A stretch of 64,000 nt of DNA from Novosphingobium naphthalenivorans NBRC 102051 (GTDB lineage Bacteria > Pseudomonadota > Alphaproteobacteria > Sphingomonadales > Sphingomonadaceae). Positions 17,400 to 26,610 of this stretch are shown piece after piece. The stretch spans positions 38,250-102,249 of the forward strand of contig NZ_BCTX01000008.1 of the NCBI RefSeq assembly GCF_001590985.1, written 5' to 3'. The notes below the pieces were generated by a model that saw only the letters and a program-made list of their open reading frames with translations, searched no databases and had not been told where the DNA came from. Made by a program: the position numbers and the translations under genes. Every line of letters starts with the position of its first letter. The first letter of the stretch is position 1.

Positions 17400-18556
17400 C
17401 GGCTATGCGCACGCTATCGGTTCTGGGAGCCACGGGCTCGGTTGGCGCTTCGACGCTCGATCTGGTGCGCCGCCAGCCGGAGAGCTGGCGCGTGGTGGCG
17501 CTGACCGCGCATTCCAACGCCATGGATCTCGCGCGGCTCGCGCATGAATTCTCTGCCGAAGTGGCTGTCATCGCCGACGAGGCGCGGCTTCCCGAACTGC
17601 GCGAGGCCTTGGCAGGGACCGGTATCGAGGCCGCAGGCGGCCCCGAAGCGCTGATCGAAGCGGCTGCGCGCGGGGCCGACGTGACGGTGGCGGCTATCGT
17701 CGGCTGCGCCGGACTGGCCCCGACCATGGCGGCGATCGAGCAGGGCGGAATCATCGCTCTGGCCAACAAGGAAGCGCTGGTCTCGGCCGGCGATGTCATG
17801 ACGGCCGCCGTTGCCCGCCACGGCGCGACGCTGCTGCCGGTCGATTCCGAGCACAATGCGATTTTCCAGTGCCTTCAGGGCAACGACCCGGCGCATGTGC
17901 GCTGGATCACGCTGACGGCCAGTGGCGGTCCGTTCCGCGACTGGTCGTGGGAACAGCTCTGCGTTGCCACTCCGGCTCAGGCGATCAAGCATCCCAACTG
18001 GGACATGGGCGCGAAGATCAGCGTCGATTCCGCCACGATGTTCAACAAGGGCCTCGAACTGATCGAGGCGCATCACTTGTTCCCGGTCGGGCTCGACAAG
18101 TTGCGGATCATCGTTCACCCGCAGTCGATCGTTCATTCGATGGTCGAATATCGCGACGGCTCGACGCTGGCGCAGCTCGGTCCGTCCGACATGCGCGTGC
18201 CGATTGCTTCCGCGCTGGCCTGGCCGGAACGGATGGACACGCCGTGCGAACCGCTCGATCTTGCCGCGATCGGTGAACTGACCTTTCGCCTGCCGGATGA
18301 GGAGCGCTTTCCCGCCACGCGGCTGGCGCGCGCGGCCGCGCAGGAAGGGGGCGGTATTCCCGCCGTGCTCAATGCCGCGAACGAGATCGCCGTGGCGGCC
18401 TTTCTGGCCGGTCAGATTTCGTTCACCCGGATTGCGGCACAAGTGGAACATGTGCTCAATGCCTTTGCGCCGGCGCCGCCTGCCTGCCTGTCCGACGTGC
18501 TTGCCGTCGACAGCGAGGCAAGGGCCAAGGCGAGGGAACTGATGGAGACTGCCTGA
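17396..18556 (+). CDS. dxr: 1-deoxy-D-xylulose 5-phosphate reductoisomerase
   Basis: This 386-aa enzyme catalyses the committed step of the MEP isoprenoid pathway. It shows the NADPH-binding SVLGATGSVGASTLD, LANKEALVSAGD, the metal-binding PVDSEHNAIFQCLQG and SGGPFRDWSWEQL, and KHPNWDMGAKISVDSATMFNKGLE. The ATG at 17396 overlaps the cdsA stop. Confidence 0.96.
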   Translation: MTAMRTLSVLGATGSVGASTLDLVRRQPESWRVVALTAHSNAMDLARLAHEFSAEVAVIADEARLPELREALAGTGIEAAGGPEALIEAAARGADVTVAAIVGCAGLAPTMAAIEQGGIIALANKEALVSAGDVMTAAVARHGATLLPVDSEHNAIFQCLQGNDPAHVRWITLTASGGPFRDWSWEQLCVATPAQAIKHPNWDMGAKISVDSATMFNKGLELIEAHHLFPVGLDKLRIIVHPQSIVHSMVEYRDGSTLAQLGPSDMRVPIASALAWPERMDTPCEPLDLAAIGELTFRLPDEERFPATRLARAAAQEGGGIPAVLNAANEIAVAAFLAGQISFTRIAAQVEHVLNAFAPAPPACLSDVLAVDSEARAKARELMETA

Positions 18557-18557
18557 C

Positions 18558-19943
18558 TTGACCGGATCGCCCAATCTGCTGACGACGATCTTCGCTTTCC
18601 TGCTGGTGCTGGGGCCTCTGGTCCTGATCCATGAGCTGGGGCACTATCTCGTCGGCCGCCTGTTCGGGGTGAAGGCCAAGGCCTTCTCGATCGGTTTCGG
18701 CAAGGAAATCGCGGGCTGGACCGACAAGCGCGGCACCCGCTGGAAGCTCTCCGCGCTGCCGCTGGGCGGCTATGTCCAGTTTGCCGGTGACATGAATCCC
18801 GCCAGCGCGCCCTCCGCGGCGGACGACGGGCTGACGCCGGAAGAGCGGGCGCACACGTTCCACGTCAAGCCGTTGTGGCAACGCGCGCTGATCGTGTTTG
18901 CGGGGCCGGCAACCAATTTTCTGCTCTGCGTCGCGATCCTGGCGGCATTTTCCTACGTCAACGGCCGGCTGGTTGGCGATCCCGAAGTTTCAGAGTTCAC
19001 TGAGAACTCGCCAGCGCAAGCGGCGGGCATGGAGATCGGCGACCGCATCGTCGCGATCGACGGCAACAAGATCGAAAGCGTCACCGACGTTCCGGAATAC
19101 ACGGCCTATTTTGCAGGCAAGACGGTGTCGGTCGCGGTCGAACGGGATGGGCGCACGCTGGTTTTGCCGGTGACACTTGCCAACCGCGAAGTCAGCGATG
19201 AATTCGGCAATACCGCCCGGATCGGTGATCTGGGTGTGGATTTTGCGGCTCCGGTGATCGGCGGCTTCTTCGGGGCATCTTCGGCGGAGGCCGCAGGCCT
19301 GAAAGCGGGAGACCGGATCGTCGCGATCGATGATACGGACGTACACAGCTTTGACGACATTCCAGGGCTGGTCCAGCCGTTCCCGGGCAAGGTGGTCACG
19401 ATCACGGCGCTGAGGAATGGCGAGGCACGCGTTTTCCACGTCACCATCGGCTCTGCGACTGTAACCGGCGAAAACGGCCGCAGCGAAACCATTGGCCAGC
19501 TCGGCATCCGCGCCGGGTTCGGGCATGTCGTGCCGGTGGGCGCCGTAGAGGCGGTGGAGCTGGGCGTGTCGCGCAGCTTTTCCATCATGGGAACCATGGT
19601 GACGGGAATTCGCCAGATCTTCACGGGTGAGCGCTCGGTGAAGGAACTGGGCGGCCCAATCAAGATCGCCAAATATTCGGGCGAGCAATTCAGCCTCGGC
19701 TGGGATGCCTTCGTTGGCTTTGCTGCCCTGATTTCGATTAACTTGGCATTCATCAACCTCCTGCCAATTCCTGGCCTCGATGGCGGGCACCTGGCGTTCT
19801 ACGCGGCCGAGTTGGTCCGTCGCAGGCCTCTGGATGTGCGCAGTCAGGAATGGGCGATCCGCATGGGCGTGGCTTTGGTCCTTACGCTGATGCTTTTCGT
19901 CACGGTCAACGATCTGGTGTCTCTCCCGGTTTTCGGGGGATAG
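18558..19943 (+). CDS. rseP: RIP metalloprotease RseP (site-2 protease)
   Basis: This 461-aa membrane protease has zinc motif HELGH at 25-29 in the first helix, two PDZ domains (about 135-215 and 225-310), a membrane helix near 390 containing the second zinc ligand motif (GLDGGHLAFY) and a final helix. It cleaves anti-sigma factors after a first cut in the periplasm, releasing envelope-stress sigma factors. The start is a TTG at 18558, one base after the dxr stop; the conserved N terminus leaves little choice. Confidence 0.93.
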   Translation: MTGSPNLLTTIFAFLLVLGPLVLIHELGHYLVGRLFGVKAKAFSIGFGKEIAGWTDKRGTRWKLSALPLGGYVQFAGDMNPASAPSAADDGLTPEERAHTFHVKPLWQRALIVFAGPATNFLLCVAILAAFSYVNGRLVGDPEVSEFTENSPAQAAGMEIGDRIVAIDGNKIESVTDVPEYTAYFAGKTVSVAVERDGRTLVLPVTLANREVSDEFGNTARIGDLGVDFAAPVIGGFFGASSAEAAGLKAGDRIVAIDDTDVHSFDDIPGLVQPFPGKVVTITALRNGEARVFHVTIGSATVTGENGRSETIGQLGIRAGFGHVVPVGAVEAVELGVSRSFSIMGTMVTGIRQIFTGERSVKELGGPIKIAKYSGEQFSLGWDAFVGFAALISINLAFINLLPIPGLDGGHLAFYAAELVRRRPLDVRSQEWAIRMGVALVLTLMLFVTVNDLVSLPVFGG

Positions 19944-20101
19944 CCTGGAGGTTTTATTCAGCGATCACATTCTCGCCGGGTTTGGCTGCTTGATTGGAGG
20001 CCTTCCATCGGGCAGATGGCTGCGGTTGCTTGCTGGCGCCTTTGCGGGTTTGCCGGGCCGGGCGGGATTATCGCGAGAGCGAAAACGGGATTTTGCGTAG
20101 A

Positions 20102-22738
20102 ATGATGGGATGGGTAATGGTTCGCAGCAATGAAGCCCGCCGCGCGTCGCAGCTTGCGGCCGTGCTTCTGGGAACCACGGTGTTTGCGGGCGTCCCCGAG
20201 GCGGCTTTCGCCCAGGATGCGGCGCCTGCCCCGCAGGGCGCACCGGCCGTGGAGCAGACGATCCAGTCGATCCAGGTCACCGGGGCCGAGCGTCTCGAAC
20301 CGCAGACGGTGATGTCCTACATCAAGCTGCGTATCGGCCAGCCTTACACCAAGGCCGCTGCCGACCAGGCGCTGAAGGATCTCTACGAGACCGAGTTGTT
20401 CAAGAACGTCGAAGTCACCAACGACGGCGGCAATGTCACGATTGCCGTTCAGGAGAACCCGGTCGTCAACCGCATCATCCTTGAAGGCAACAAGCGCATC
20501 AAGGACGACAAGATCATGCCGGAGATCAAGGTCGCCCCGCGCCAGATCTTCACCCGCTCGAAAGTGCGCGCGGACGTTGCCCGCATCATTGAGCTTTACA
20601 AGCGGCAAGGGCGCTACGCGGCGACTGTCGAGCCGAAGATGGTCATGCTCGACCAGAACCGCGTCGACATCGTGTTCGAGATCACCGAGGGCGCCAAGTC
20701 CAAGGTCCGCCAGATCAACATCATCGGCAACGAGCATTTCTCCGACGGGGAACTGCGCAGTCAGATGGTCACCAAGCAGGCGCGGTTCACCCGCATCTTC
20801 AGCTCGGGCACGAGCTACGATCCCGACCGCATGGCCTTCGACCAGCAGAAGCTGCGCCAGTTCTACCTGACGCAGGGCTACGCCGATTTCCGCGTGGTTT
20901 CGGCCGTCGCGGAACTGACGCCGGACAAGAAGGACTTCATCATCACGTACGTGGTGGAGGAAGGAAAGCGCTACAAGTTCGGCGACGTGAAGGTGGAAAG
21001 CCAGCTTCGCGACTTCGACGGCGAGAAGCTGGCGAAGAACCTGCCGATGCACAAGGGCGACTGGTACAACGCCAAGCAGGTTGAAGACACGATCGACAAC
21101 CTGAACGAGACCGCCGGCGCCTTCGGCTATGCTTTCGCCGACGTCCGTCCGAAGTACGACCGCGACAAGGACAACCTCACCATGGGGATCACGTTCGTGA
21201 TCCAGGAGGCCCCGCGCGTTTACGTCGAGCGGATCGACATCAACGGCAACACGCTGACCCAGGACAAGGTCGTGCGCCGCGAGTTCCGCCTTGCCGAAGG
21301 CGACGCGTTCAACTCGCTGCAGGTCAAGCGTTCGACCAACCGCATCAAGTCGCTCGGCTACTTCCAGGAGAAGTTCGAGGTCGAGCAGAAGCCCGGCAGT
21401 GCCGATGACCGTATCGTGCTGGAAGCCAACGTCGAGGAGAAGCCGACCGGCGAACTCCAGCTGTCGGCCGGTTTCTCCAGCCTTGAGAGCTTCATCTTCC
21501 AGGCCTCGATCCGTCAGCGCAACTTCCGCGGCCGCGGCCAGACGGTCGGCCTTTCGGGCAGCTATTCGCGCTATTCTAAGAGCGTGCAGGCGAGCTTCGT
21601 CGAGCCGTATCTGTTCGACAAGAACATTTCGCTCGGCGTCGATATCTACCGCCGCGACTACAACAGTTTCAATTATTACAACTCCAGCCGTAATACGACG
21701 TACCAGCAGGCGACGACCGGCTTCCAGGTTCGCGCTGGCGTTCCGCTGACCGAATACCTGACGGCGGTCGCACGCTACACGCTCAACTACGATGACGTCT
21801 CGCTGAGCAAGAGCCAGTTCTATTCGATCGATGACAATGGCGATTACACGTGTGACCCGCTGCGCGCCGGCCGCTACCTGTGTGATGCGATCGGTAAACG
21901 CCTGAGCTCGATCGCGGGCTTCTCGCTCATCTACGACACGCTCGACAACCGCATCCGTCCTTCGCGCGGTGAAACGGCCTCGCTCAATATCGATGTCGCC
22001 GGGCTTGGCGGCGATGTGCGCTATGCCCGTCTGCGCGCCAATGCCGCGAAGTATTGGCCGCTGGGTCACGGGTTCATCTTCTCGCTTTCGGGCGAGGGTG
22101 GCGCGATCAAGGGGCTGGGCCAGGACGTGCGTCTGACCGATCGCTTCTATCTTGGCGAGCCGCAGATCCGCGGCTTCGGTATCCGCGGTGTCGGGCCGCG
22201 CGTCATTCGCCAGTACCTGACGACTGACAGCGACGGAAACTACACCGTGGATTCGTCGAAGTCGGACGATGCGCTGGGCGGCAAGTACTACTACATGGGC
22301 CGTGCCGAGCTTGAAATTCCGCTCGGTTCCGGTGCGCGCGAGATGGGGCTGCGTCCGTCGATCTTCGTCGATACCGGCGCGGTCTGGAGCATCAAGAAGC
22401 CGGATACGATCGATTGTTCGACGGGCTGCTTCATCGGCACGCGCGACAGTAGTGGTGCCCAGCTCTACTACCCGAACAATGGTGACGGCACTTACGACAC
22501 CTCGACGACCACCACGTCGTCTCAGACCAACGGCCTCGACAACCAGGCGATCGGTTCGACGCAGTACTTCACCGAGCGTTTCGTCGGCGATACCTGGAAG
22601 CCGCGCCTTGCGGTCGGCTTTGGTGTGAACTGGAACTCGCCCTTCGGTCCGTTCCGCATCGATATTTCCAAGGTCCTGTTCAAGCAGGATGGCGACGATA
22701 CCAAGACCTTCACATTCAACGTGGGAACGCAATTCTGA
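20102..22738 (+). CDS. bamA: outer membrane protein assembly factor BamA
   Basis: This protein of about 878 aa has a signal peptide (cleavage near AAFAQ), five POTRA domains (about 45-430) and an Omp85 beta-barrel ending in the outer-membrane C-terminal signature TFTFNVGTQF with terminal Phe. The lid-loop RGF motif is present as QIRGFGIRG. It inserts beta-barrel proteins into the outer membrane. ATGs at 20102, 20105, 20110 (out of frame) and 20117 crowd the start; 20102 is chosen with low certainty. Its stop overlaps the skp start (TGATG). Confidence 0.94.
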   Translation: MMGWVMVRSNEARRASQLAAVLLGTTVFAGVPEAAFAQDAAPAPQGAPAVEQTIQSIQVTGAERLEPQTVMSYIKLRIGQPYTKAAADQALKDLYETELFKNVEVTNDGGNVTIAVQENPVVNRIILEGNKRIKDDKIMPEIKVAPRQIFTRSKVRADVARIIELYKRQGRYAATVEPKMVMLDQNRVDIVFEITEGAKSKVRQINIIGNEHFSDGELRSQMVTKQARFTRIFSSGTSYDPDRMAFDQQKLRQFYLTQGYADFRVVSAVAELTPDKKDFIITYVVEEGKRYKFGDVKVESQLRDFDGEKLAKNLPMHKGDWYNAKQVEDTIDNLNETAGAFGYAFADVRPKYDRDKDNLTMGITFVIQEAPRVYVERIDINGNTLTQDKVVRREFRLAEGDAFNSLQVKRSTNRIKSLGYFQEKFEVEQKPGSADDRIVLEANVEEKPTGELQLSAGFSSLESFIFQASIRQRNFRGRGQTVGLSGSYSRYSKSVQASFVEPYLFDKNISLGVDIYRRDYNSFNYYNSSRNTTYQQATTGFQVRAGVPLTEYLTAVARYTLNYDDVSLSKSQFYSIDDNGDYTCDPLRAGRYLCDAIGKRLSSIAGFSLIYDTLDNRIRPSRGETASLNIDVAGLGGDVRYARLRANAAKYWPLGHGFIFSLSGEGGAIKGLGQDVRLTDRFYLGEPQIRGFGIRGVGPRVIRQYLTTDSDGNYTVDSSKSDDALGGKYYYMGRAELEIPLGSGAREMGLRPSIFVDTGAVWSIKKPDTIDCSTGCFIGTRDSSGAQLYYPNNGDGTYDTSTTTTSSQTNGLDNQAIGSTQYFTERFVGDTWKPRLAVGFGVNWNSPFGPFRIDISKVLFKQDGDDTKTFTFNVGTQF

Positions 22739-23445
22739 TGAAAACCATGATCAAGACCGTCGCGCTGGGTTCGGCTCTCGCGCTCGCCACTCTCGCCGCG
22801 CAGCCGGCTCTGGCCGCGAAACCTGCTCCGGCGGCAGCTCCTGCTGAGAACGGCACGATCGTTGCCGGCCTCGGCATTGCCAATCTCGATGCGGTGATTG
22901 CCAATTCGAACGCGTACAAGGTTGCCGAGCAGCAGCGCGAAACGACCTACAAGCCGCAGTACGATCAGGCCAAGGCGCGCAACGATCAGTTGACCGCGCA
23001 GCTCAAGCCGATGATCGACAAGTTCAATGCTGACCGTCAGGCCGCCAACCCGAACCAGGCTTCGCTGCAGCAGCAGGCAGTTGCGATCCAGCAGCTGCAG
23101 GAGAAGGGCAAGGCCGAACTCCAGCAGATCCTTCAGCCGGTGGGTCTGTCGCAGGCCTATGTGCAGGAGCAGATCGAGGACAAGCTGAACGACGCTCTGA
23201 AGTCGGCGATGAAGAAGCGCAGCATTTCGATCGTGCTGTCGCCCGATGCCGTGATCGCTTTCAACGGCGGCGCCTACAATCTCAACCAGGACATCCTGAA
23301 CGAGCTCAACACGGCCATTCCGTCGGCGCAGCTCGTGCCGCCTGCCGGTTGGGAACCGCGTCAGATCCGCGAACAGCGCGCGCAGCAGGCTGCCGCTCAG
23401 GGCCAGTCCGCCCAGAGCACCAGCACGCAGCCGGCCGGCCGCTGA
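22738..23445 (+). CDS. skp: OmpH/Skp-family periplasmic chaperone
   Basis: This 235-aa protein starts with a signal peptide (cleavage near LAAKPA) and [18 protein letters not shown], the strand that forms the Skp trimer body. A long coiled-coil region follows (about 60-170, rich in Gln, Lys and Glu). A Gln-rich C-terminal tail (about 205-235) is low in complexity. Skp trimers hold unfolded outer-membrane proteins for BamA, encoded immediately upstream. Confidence 0.88.
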   Translation: MKTMIKTVALGSALALATLAAQPALAAKPAPAAAPAENGTIVAGLGIANLDAVIANSNAYKVAEQQRETTYKPQYDQAKARNDQLTAQLKPMIDKFNADRQAANPNQASLQQQAVAIQQLQEKGKAELQQILQPVGLSQAYVQEQIEDKLNDALKSAMKKRSISIVLSPDAVIAFNGGAYNLNQDILNELNTAIPSAQLVPPAGWEPRQIREQRAQQAAAQGQSAQSTSTQPAGR

Positions 23446-23464
23446 TAGAACGCGAGTACCGGGC

Positions 23465-23917
23465 ATGAGCGAAGAGACGGAACTGGTCTACGATACCGCG
23501 AAGATCCTGGCGGCGCTTCCGCACCGCTATCCGATGCTGCTGGTCGACCGGGTGGTTTCCTTCACCGAGGAGGAGATCCACGCGGTCAAGGCGGTCAGCT
23601 TCAATGAGGATTTCTTCCAGGGCCATTTCCCCGGCCGTCCGATCATGCCCGGCGTCCTCCAGATCGAGGCGCTGGCGCAGGCTGCCGGGATTCTGGCCAT
23701 CGAGAGCCTTGGCCTCGCCGGAACCGGCAAGCTGGTCTATTTCATGGCCATCGAGGAAGCCAAGTTCCGCAATCCGGTGACGCCCGGCCACTTGCTCGAT
23801 CTGCGCGCGGGCTTCGTCCAGAAGCGTTCGCGCGTGTGCAAGTTCTGGGGCAAGGCCTCGATCGGCGATAAAGTGACCTGCGAGGTCAACTTTACCGCGA
23901 TGATCGCCGACGCCTGA
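23465..23917 (+). CDS. fabZ: 3-hydroxyacyl-[acyl-carrier-protein] dehydratase FabZ
   Basis: This 150-aa hot-dog-fold enzyme shows [13 protein letters not shown], the catalytic His in [13 protein letters not shown] and the catalytic Glu in [11 protein letters not shown]. It dehydrates beta-hydroxyacyl-ACP in fatty acid elongation. In LPS-making proteobacteria lpxD lies between skp and fabZ, and lpxA follows. Here neither is present: fabZ is 19 bp from skp and rpmE comes next. Confidence 0.95.
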   Translation: MSEETELVYDTAKILAALPHRYPMLLVDRVVSFTEEEIHAVKAVSFNEDFFQGHFPGRPIMPGVLQIEALAQAAGILAIESLGLAGTGKLVYFMAIEEAKFRNPVTPGHLLDLRAGFVQKRSRVCKFWGKASIGDKVTCEVNFTAMIADA

Positions 23918-23919
23918 TG

Positions 23920-24033
23920 CCATGGCCGGGTGCGAGCCCGGTCATGGGCATTCCCAAGGGACTCCTCCCTTGCATTTTGCCGCTTCCGGCGCTATGCGCG
24001 CCGCTTTCCAAGGCAGGCCGGTCGGAACCGGCC
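23920..24033 (+). other. structured leader between fabZ and rpmE (two hairpins)
   Basis: CCATGGCCGGG (23920-23930) pairs with CCCGGTCATGG (23937-23947, one G-T pair) around a 6-nt loop. GGCCGGT (24016-24022) pairs with ACCGGCC (24027-24033) around CGGA, 20 bp before the rpmE start. The first lacks a U-tract. It may be a weak terminator, and the second may be a 5' element of rpmE, since L31 genes in other phyla have autoregulatory leaders. Confidence 0.5.
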
Positions 24034-24053
24034 CTATGCGAAAGAGATAAGAC

Positions 24054-24281
24054 ATGAAGGCCGATACCCATCCCGACTACCACATGATCACGGTGCAGAT
24101 GACCGACGGCACCACCTTCCAGACCCGTTCGACCTGGGGCAGCGAAGGCGATACGCTGGTGCTCGACATCGATCCGACCTCGCACCCGGCCTGGACCGGC
24201 GGCAAGGCCCAGATCCAGGACGGCGGCCGCGTGGCGCAGTTCAACAAGCGTTTCGGTGGTCTCTCGCTCACCAAGAAGTGA
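24054..24281 (+). CDS. rpmE: 50S ribosomal protein bL31, cysteine-free type
   Basis: This 75-aa protein begins [19 protein letters not shown] and contains SHPAWTG and FNKRFGGL, both bL31 features. It has no cysteine at all, so it is the zinc-independent (C-minus) form that cannot act as a zinc reserve. AAAGAGATAAGAC precedes the ATG. A strong terminator follows. Confidence 0.95.
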   Translation: MKADTHPDYHMITVQMTDGTTFQTRSTWGSEGDTLVLDIDPTSHPAWTGGKAQIQDGGRVAQFNKRFGGLSLTKK

Positions 24282-24321
24282 GTGTAGGCCCGGCTACGCG
24301 GGCCTTATCGCCAGAACGAAA

Positions 24322-24349
24322 AAGGCGGCCTTTCGAGGCCGCCTTTTTT
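24322..24349 (+). terminator. rho-independent terminator after rpmE
   Basis: GGCGGCC (24324-24330) pairs with GGCCGCC (24337-24343) around TTTCGA, followed by six T; flanking A and T extend the stem. Confidence 0.93.
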
Positions 24350-24394
24350 GATGTCTGAATGAGGCAAGAGGGGGCGGGTTCTGCCCGCCAGAGT

Positions 24395-24781
24395 TCAGCC
24401 GTCCAGGCCCAGGTCCATCAGGTCGAGCCAGGCGGTCTGGTCCGCCGGCACCGCCCGCAGGAATTCCATACCCGCAGCCTGCCCCCGCACCCAGCGGACG
24501 ATCGCGGGGAGCATCGAATCCTCGCAGAGCCCGATGGACACGAAGGCGCCCTGGCGCAGCTCGTCGGAATCTGTCTGCACGCAGCATCCGTGATGGGAAA
24601 TGTCGGCCAGAAGTACCGAAGTCCTGCGGCCTTGCGAGGTTTCCAGCACGGCTTCGAAGTGCGTGGCATGACGCCGCTCGCGGCGGCGGTCGTCGAGAGT
24701 ATCCTGCCGTGCGGTGTAGAGTCGTCCGATGGGTGCGTTCACGTCTTTTGTGTCCTTGGCGTCCCTTGGAATACCCGCCAT
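24395..24781 (-). CDS. PilZ-domain protein
   Basis: In this 128-aa protein a charged N terminus leads to DRRRERRHATHFEAVL and then VLLADISHHGCCVQT. The RxxxR and D/NxSxxG elements are the c-di-GMP-binding motifs of PilZ domains, both recognisable here. A beta-barrel pattern continues to the end. It could sense c-di-GMP made or degraded by the GGDEF/EAL protein at 38192-39910. A GTG at about 24740 is an alternative start. Confidence 0.78.
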   Translation of the reverse strand: MAGIPRDAKDTKDVNAPIGRLYTARQDTLDDRRRERRHATHFEAVLETSQGRRTSVLLADISHHGCCVQTDSDELRQGAFVSIGLCEDSMLPAIVRWVRGQAAGMEFLRAVPADQTAWLDLMDLGLDG

Positions 24782-25017
24782 TGTCCGCCTGCAATCGTTA
24801 ATCAGCCTTCACAGGACAGCCTTGCTATCGCGGTAACCTCGTTTTTCCGCAGGATTGCGATTGCGTTTCGATCGCACGAATCTAGGCTGCACCGGCCGCG
24901 TTGCGGGACAAGGCGCGCGCGCTCGGCGTTGTGATGTGTGCTGCACTTGCGGAATTCCGGTGCCGGCGGCGTCGAGTCACAGAATGAGCCGGAAAGGCTC
25001 CGAACAGGAGAAGCGTA

Positions 25018-25566
25018 ATGATCCGAACTGCCCGTATAGCCGCCGCTTGTGCTCTCGTGCTGTCCGCTTCCGCCGCGCTGGCGGACGATGCGCCGGCAAG
25101 CGGCGAGGGCAAGACGATTCACGCGACCGTGATCGGGCTCGACGGCAATTCGCTGGGTATGATCACGCTGCAGCAGACCCCCACTGGCGTGCTGCTCTCC
25201 ACCGACCTCAAGGGGCTGCCGCAGGGCGAGCATGGTTTTCACTTCCATGAAAAGGGCGTGTGCGATCCCGCTGCCAAGTTCACGACGTCGGGCGGCCACT
25301 TCGCTGCGGGCAACCCTGAGCATGGCCTGATGGTCATGGGCGGGCCGCACGGCGGCGACATGCCGAATCAGTATGTGGGGCCGGACGGGACGCTCAAGAC
25401 GCAGGTCCTCAACACAGGCGTCACTCTGACGCCCGGTCCGAAGTCGCTTCTCGATGCGGACGGTTCGGCGCTGGTGATCCATGCGGGCCAGGACGACTAC
25501 ACCAGCCAGCCGTCCGGCAATGCCGGCGGCCGTATTGCCTGCGCGGTGATCAGCGCCGGGGAGTGA
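25018..25566 (+). CDS. sodC: superoxide dismutase [Cu-Zn], periplasmic
   Basis: This 182-aa protein has a signal peptide (cleavage near ALADDA) and the copper/zinc ligands in GFHFHEKGVC, GGHFAAGNPEHG and HAGQDDY, with the GNAGGRIACAVI C-terminal motif and a Cys pair able to form the usual disulphide. It removes superoxide in the periplasm. GAACAGGAGAAGCGTA precedes the ATG. Monocistronic and convergent with the oxygenase gene 25 bp further on. Confidence 0.93.
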   Translation: MIRTARIAAACALVLSASAALADDAPASGEGKTIHATVIGLDGNSLGMITLQQTPTGVLLSTDLKGLPQGEHGFHFHEKGVCDPAAKFTTSGGHFAAGNPEHGLMVMGGPHGGDMPNQYVGPDGTLKTQVLNTGVTLTPGPKSLLDADGSALVIHAGQDDYTSQPSGNAGGRIACAVISAGE

Positions 25567-25591
25567 TGCCCGTTAAGGGCGGGCAGGGCGC

Positions 25592-26242
25592 TCAGCCCCA
25601 GCCCCAGGGCCGTTCGCGATACCATTGCGTGATGACGTACTTGCGGCCCGCCCGCACTTTCATCGCGTGATGCAGCGTGGCGGCATTGGGGCTGCCGTCC
25701 GGACGGCGGTTGTTCCAGGCCACCAGCTTGCCGCGTTCGGGCTGGATCGTCTTGTTGATGACCTTGAAACGGGTGGCGCCGCCTGCGTCCACATCGTTCA
25801 GGTAGATCATGAAAGTCCAGGTGCGCTGCCCGGATACCGAGCAATAAGTATCGTAGTCGGCGCTGCCGGGCTCGAAATAGTCGGTATGGGCCTTGAACTC
25901 CTGACCGACTTCATAGCGCTGGCCCTGCAGCGGTTCGGCATGGGCCTGGTCTATGCCGGACAGGTGCGAGAGCTTGAGCGCAAGCGCGGCCACGGCGGGC
26001 GTTTCGGGAGGAAGGTCGCATGTCGAACTGGTGCGGAACGCGTTATCCCCATTGCCGTCGGCAACTGTCGACGGTCGATGCTGTGCCTCGATCAGTCTGA
26101 CAAGCGCATCGCACTCCGCGGGCGCGAGGAAATCGCGCACGACAAAGAGGTCGAGCCGCGACGAGGGGAAACGCTGCACGCCCGGACGTGCGAGGAGATG
26201 AGTGGCCGATGATTCGCCGAGTTCCGTCATGACGGCCTTCAT
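25592..26242 (-). CDS. 2OG-Fe(II) oxygenase, prolyl 4-hydroxylase-like
   Basis: This protein of about 216 aa shows the P4H alpha-subunit-type double-stranded beta-helix: FLAPAECDALVRLIE near the N terminus, the iron ligands HTD (in FKAHTDYF) and the distal His in LHHAMKV, then a Lys in RAGRKYVITQWYRERPW for 2-oxoglutarate. It presumably hydroxylates a protein or small molecule; the substrate is unknown. The start at 26242 or 26230 cannot be settled; AAGG before 26230 favours the shorter form. It is convergent with sodC. Confidence 0.83.
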   Translation of the reverse strand: MKAVMTELGESSATHLLARPGVQRFPSSRLDLFVVRDFLAPAECDALVRLIEAQHRPSTVADGNGDNAFRTSSTCDLPPETPAVAALALKLSHLSGIDQAHAEPLQGQRYEVGQEFKAHTDYFEPGSADYDTYCSVSGQRTWTFMIYLNDVDAGGATRFKVINKTIQPERGKLVAWNNRRPDGSPNAATLHHAMKVRAGRKYVITQWYRERPWGWG

Positions 26243-26408
26243 AGACCCGGCAACTTTGCGGGAAAATTGCGTGAGATCGCGTGTGATCCGATTTTTTGCT
26301 TTGCAAGACGCTCTGCCTTGTGCAAAGGCGCGCTCCCGCACCGGTCGCTGTGTAGAGCGGCCTCGCGGGTGTTTCCGCATCTGGCATGATAAGCCGATGC
26401 GCAGTGTG

Positions 26409-26485
26409 GCGATCGTAGCTCAGCTGGTTAGAGCGCCGGTTTGTGGTACCGGAGGTCGTGGGTTCGAACCCCATCGATCGCCCCA
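26409..26485 (+). tRNA. tRNA-His (GTG)
   Basis: Acceptor GCGATCG pairs with CGATCGC. The preceding G at 26408 (G-1) can pair with the C73 discriminator, a hallmark of tRNA-His. The anticodon loop TTGTGGT carries GTG on stem CCGGT/ACCGG. The T-arm is GTGGGTTCGAACCCCAT, and CCA is encoded. Confidence 0.95.
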
Positions 26486-26610
26486 TTCTTTTCTGATCAG
26501 GCTTCGCGCCCGCACAAGATGCGGAGCGCGTAATTTACAGGTGACAAGCGGCCGTCTTTGCTGTCGAAGCACTTGCTCCGCTCGCTAGGGACTTTAGAAG
26601 CGCGCCTGTC

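Noticed and set aside
19958..22732. 924-codon open frame on the minus strand
   Set aside because: Shadow of bamA; composition bias of antisense coding strand and no recognisable domain.
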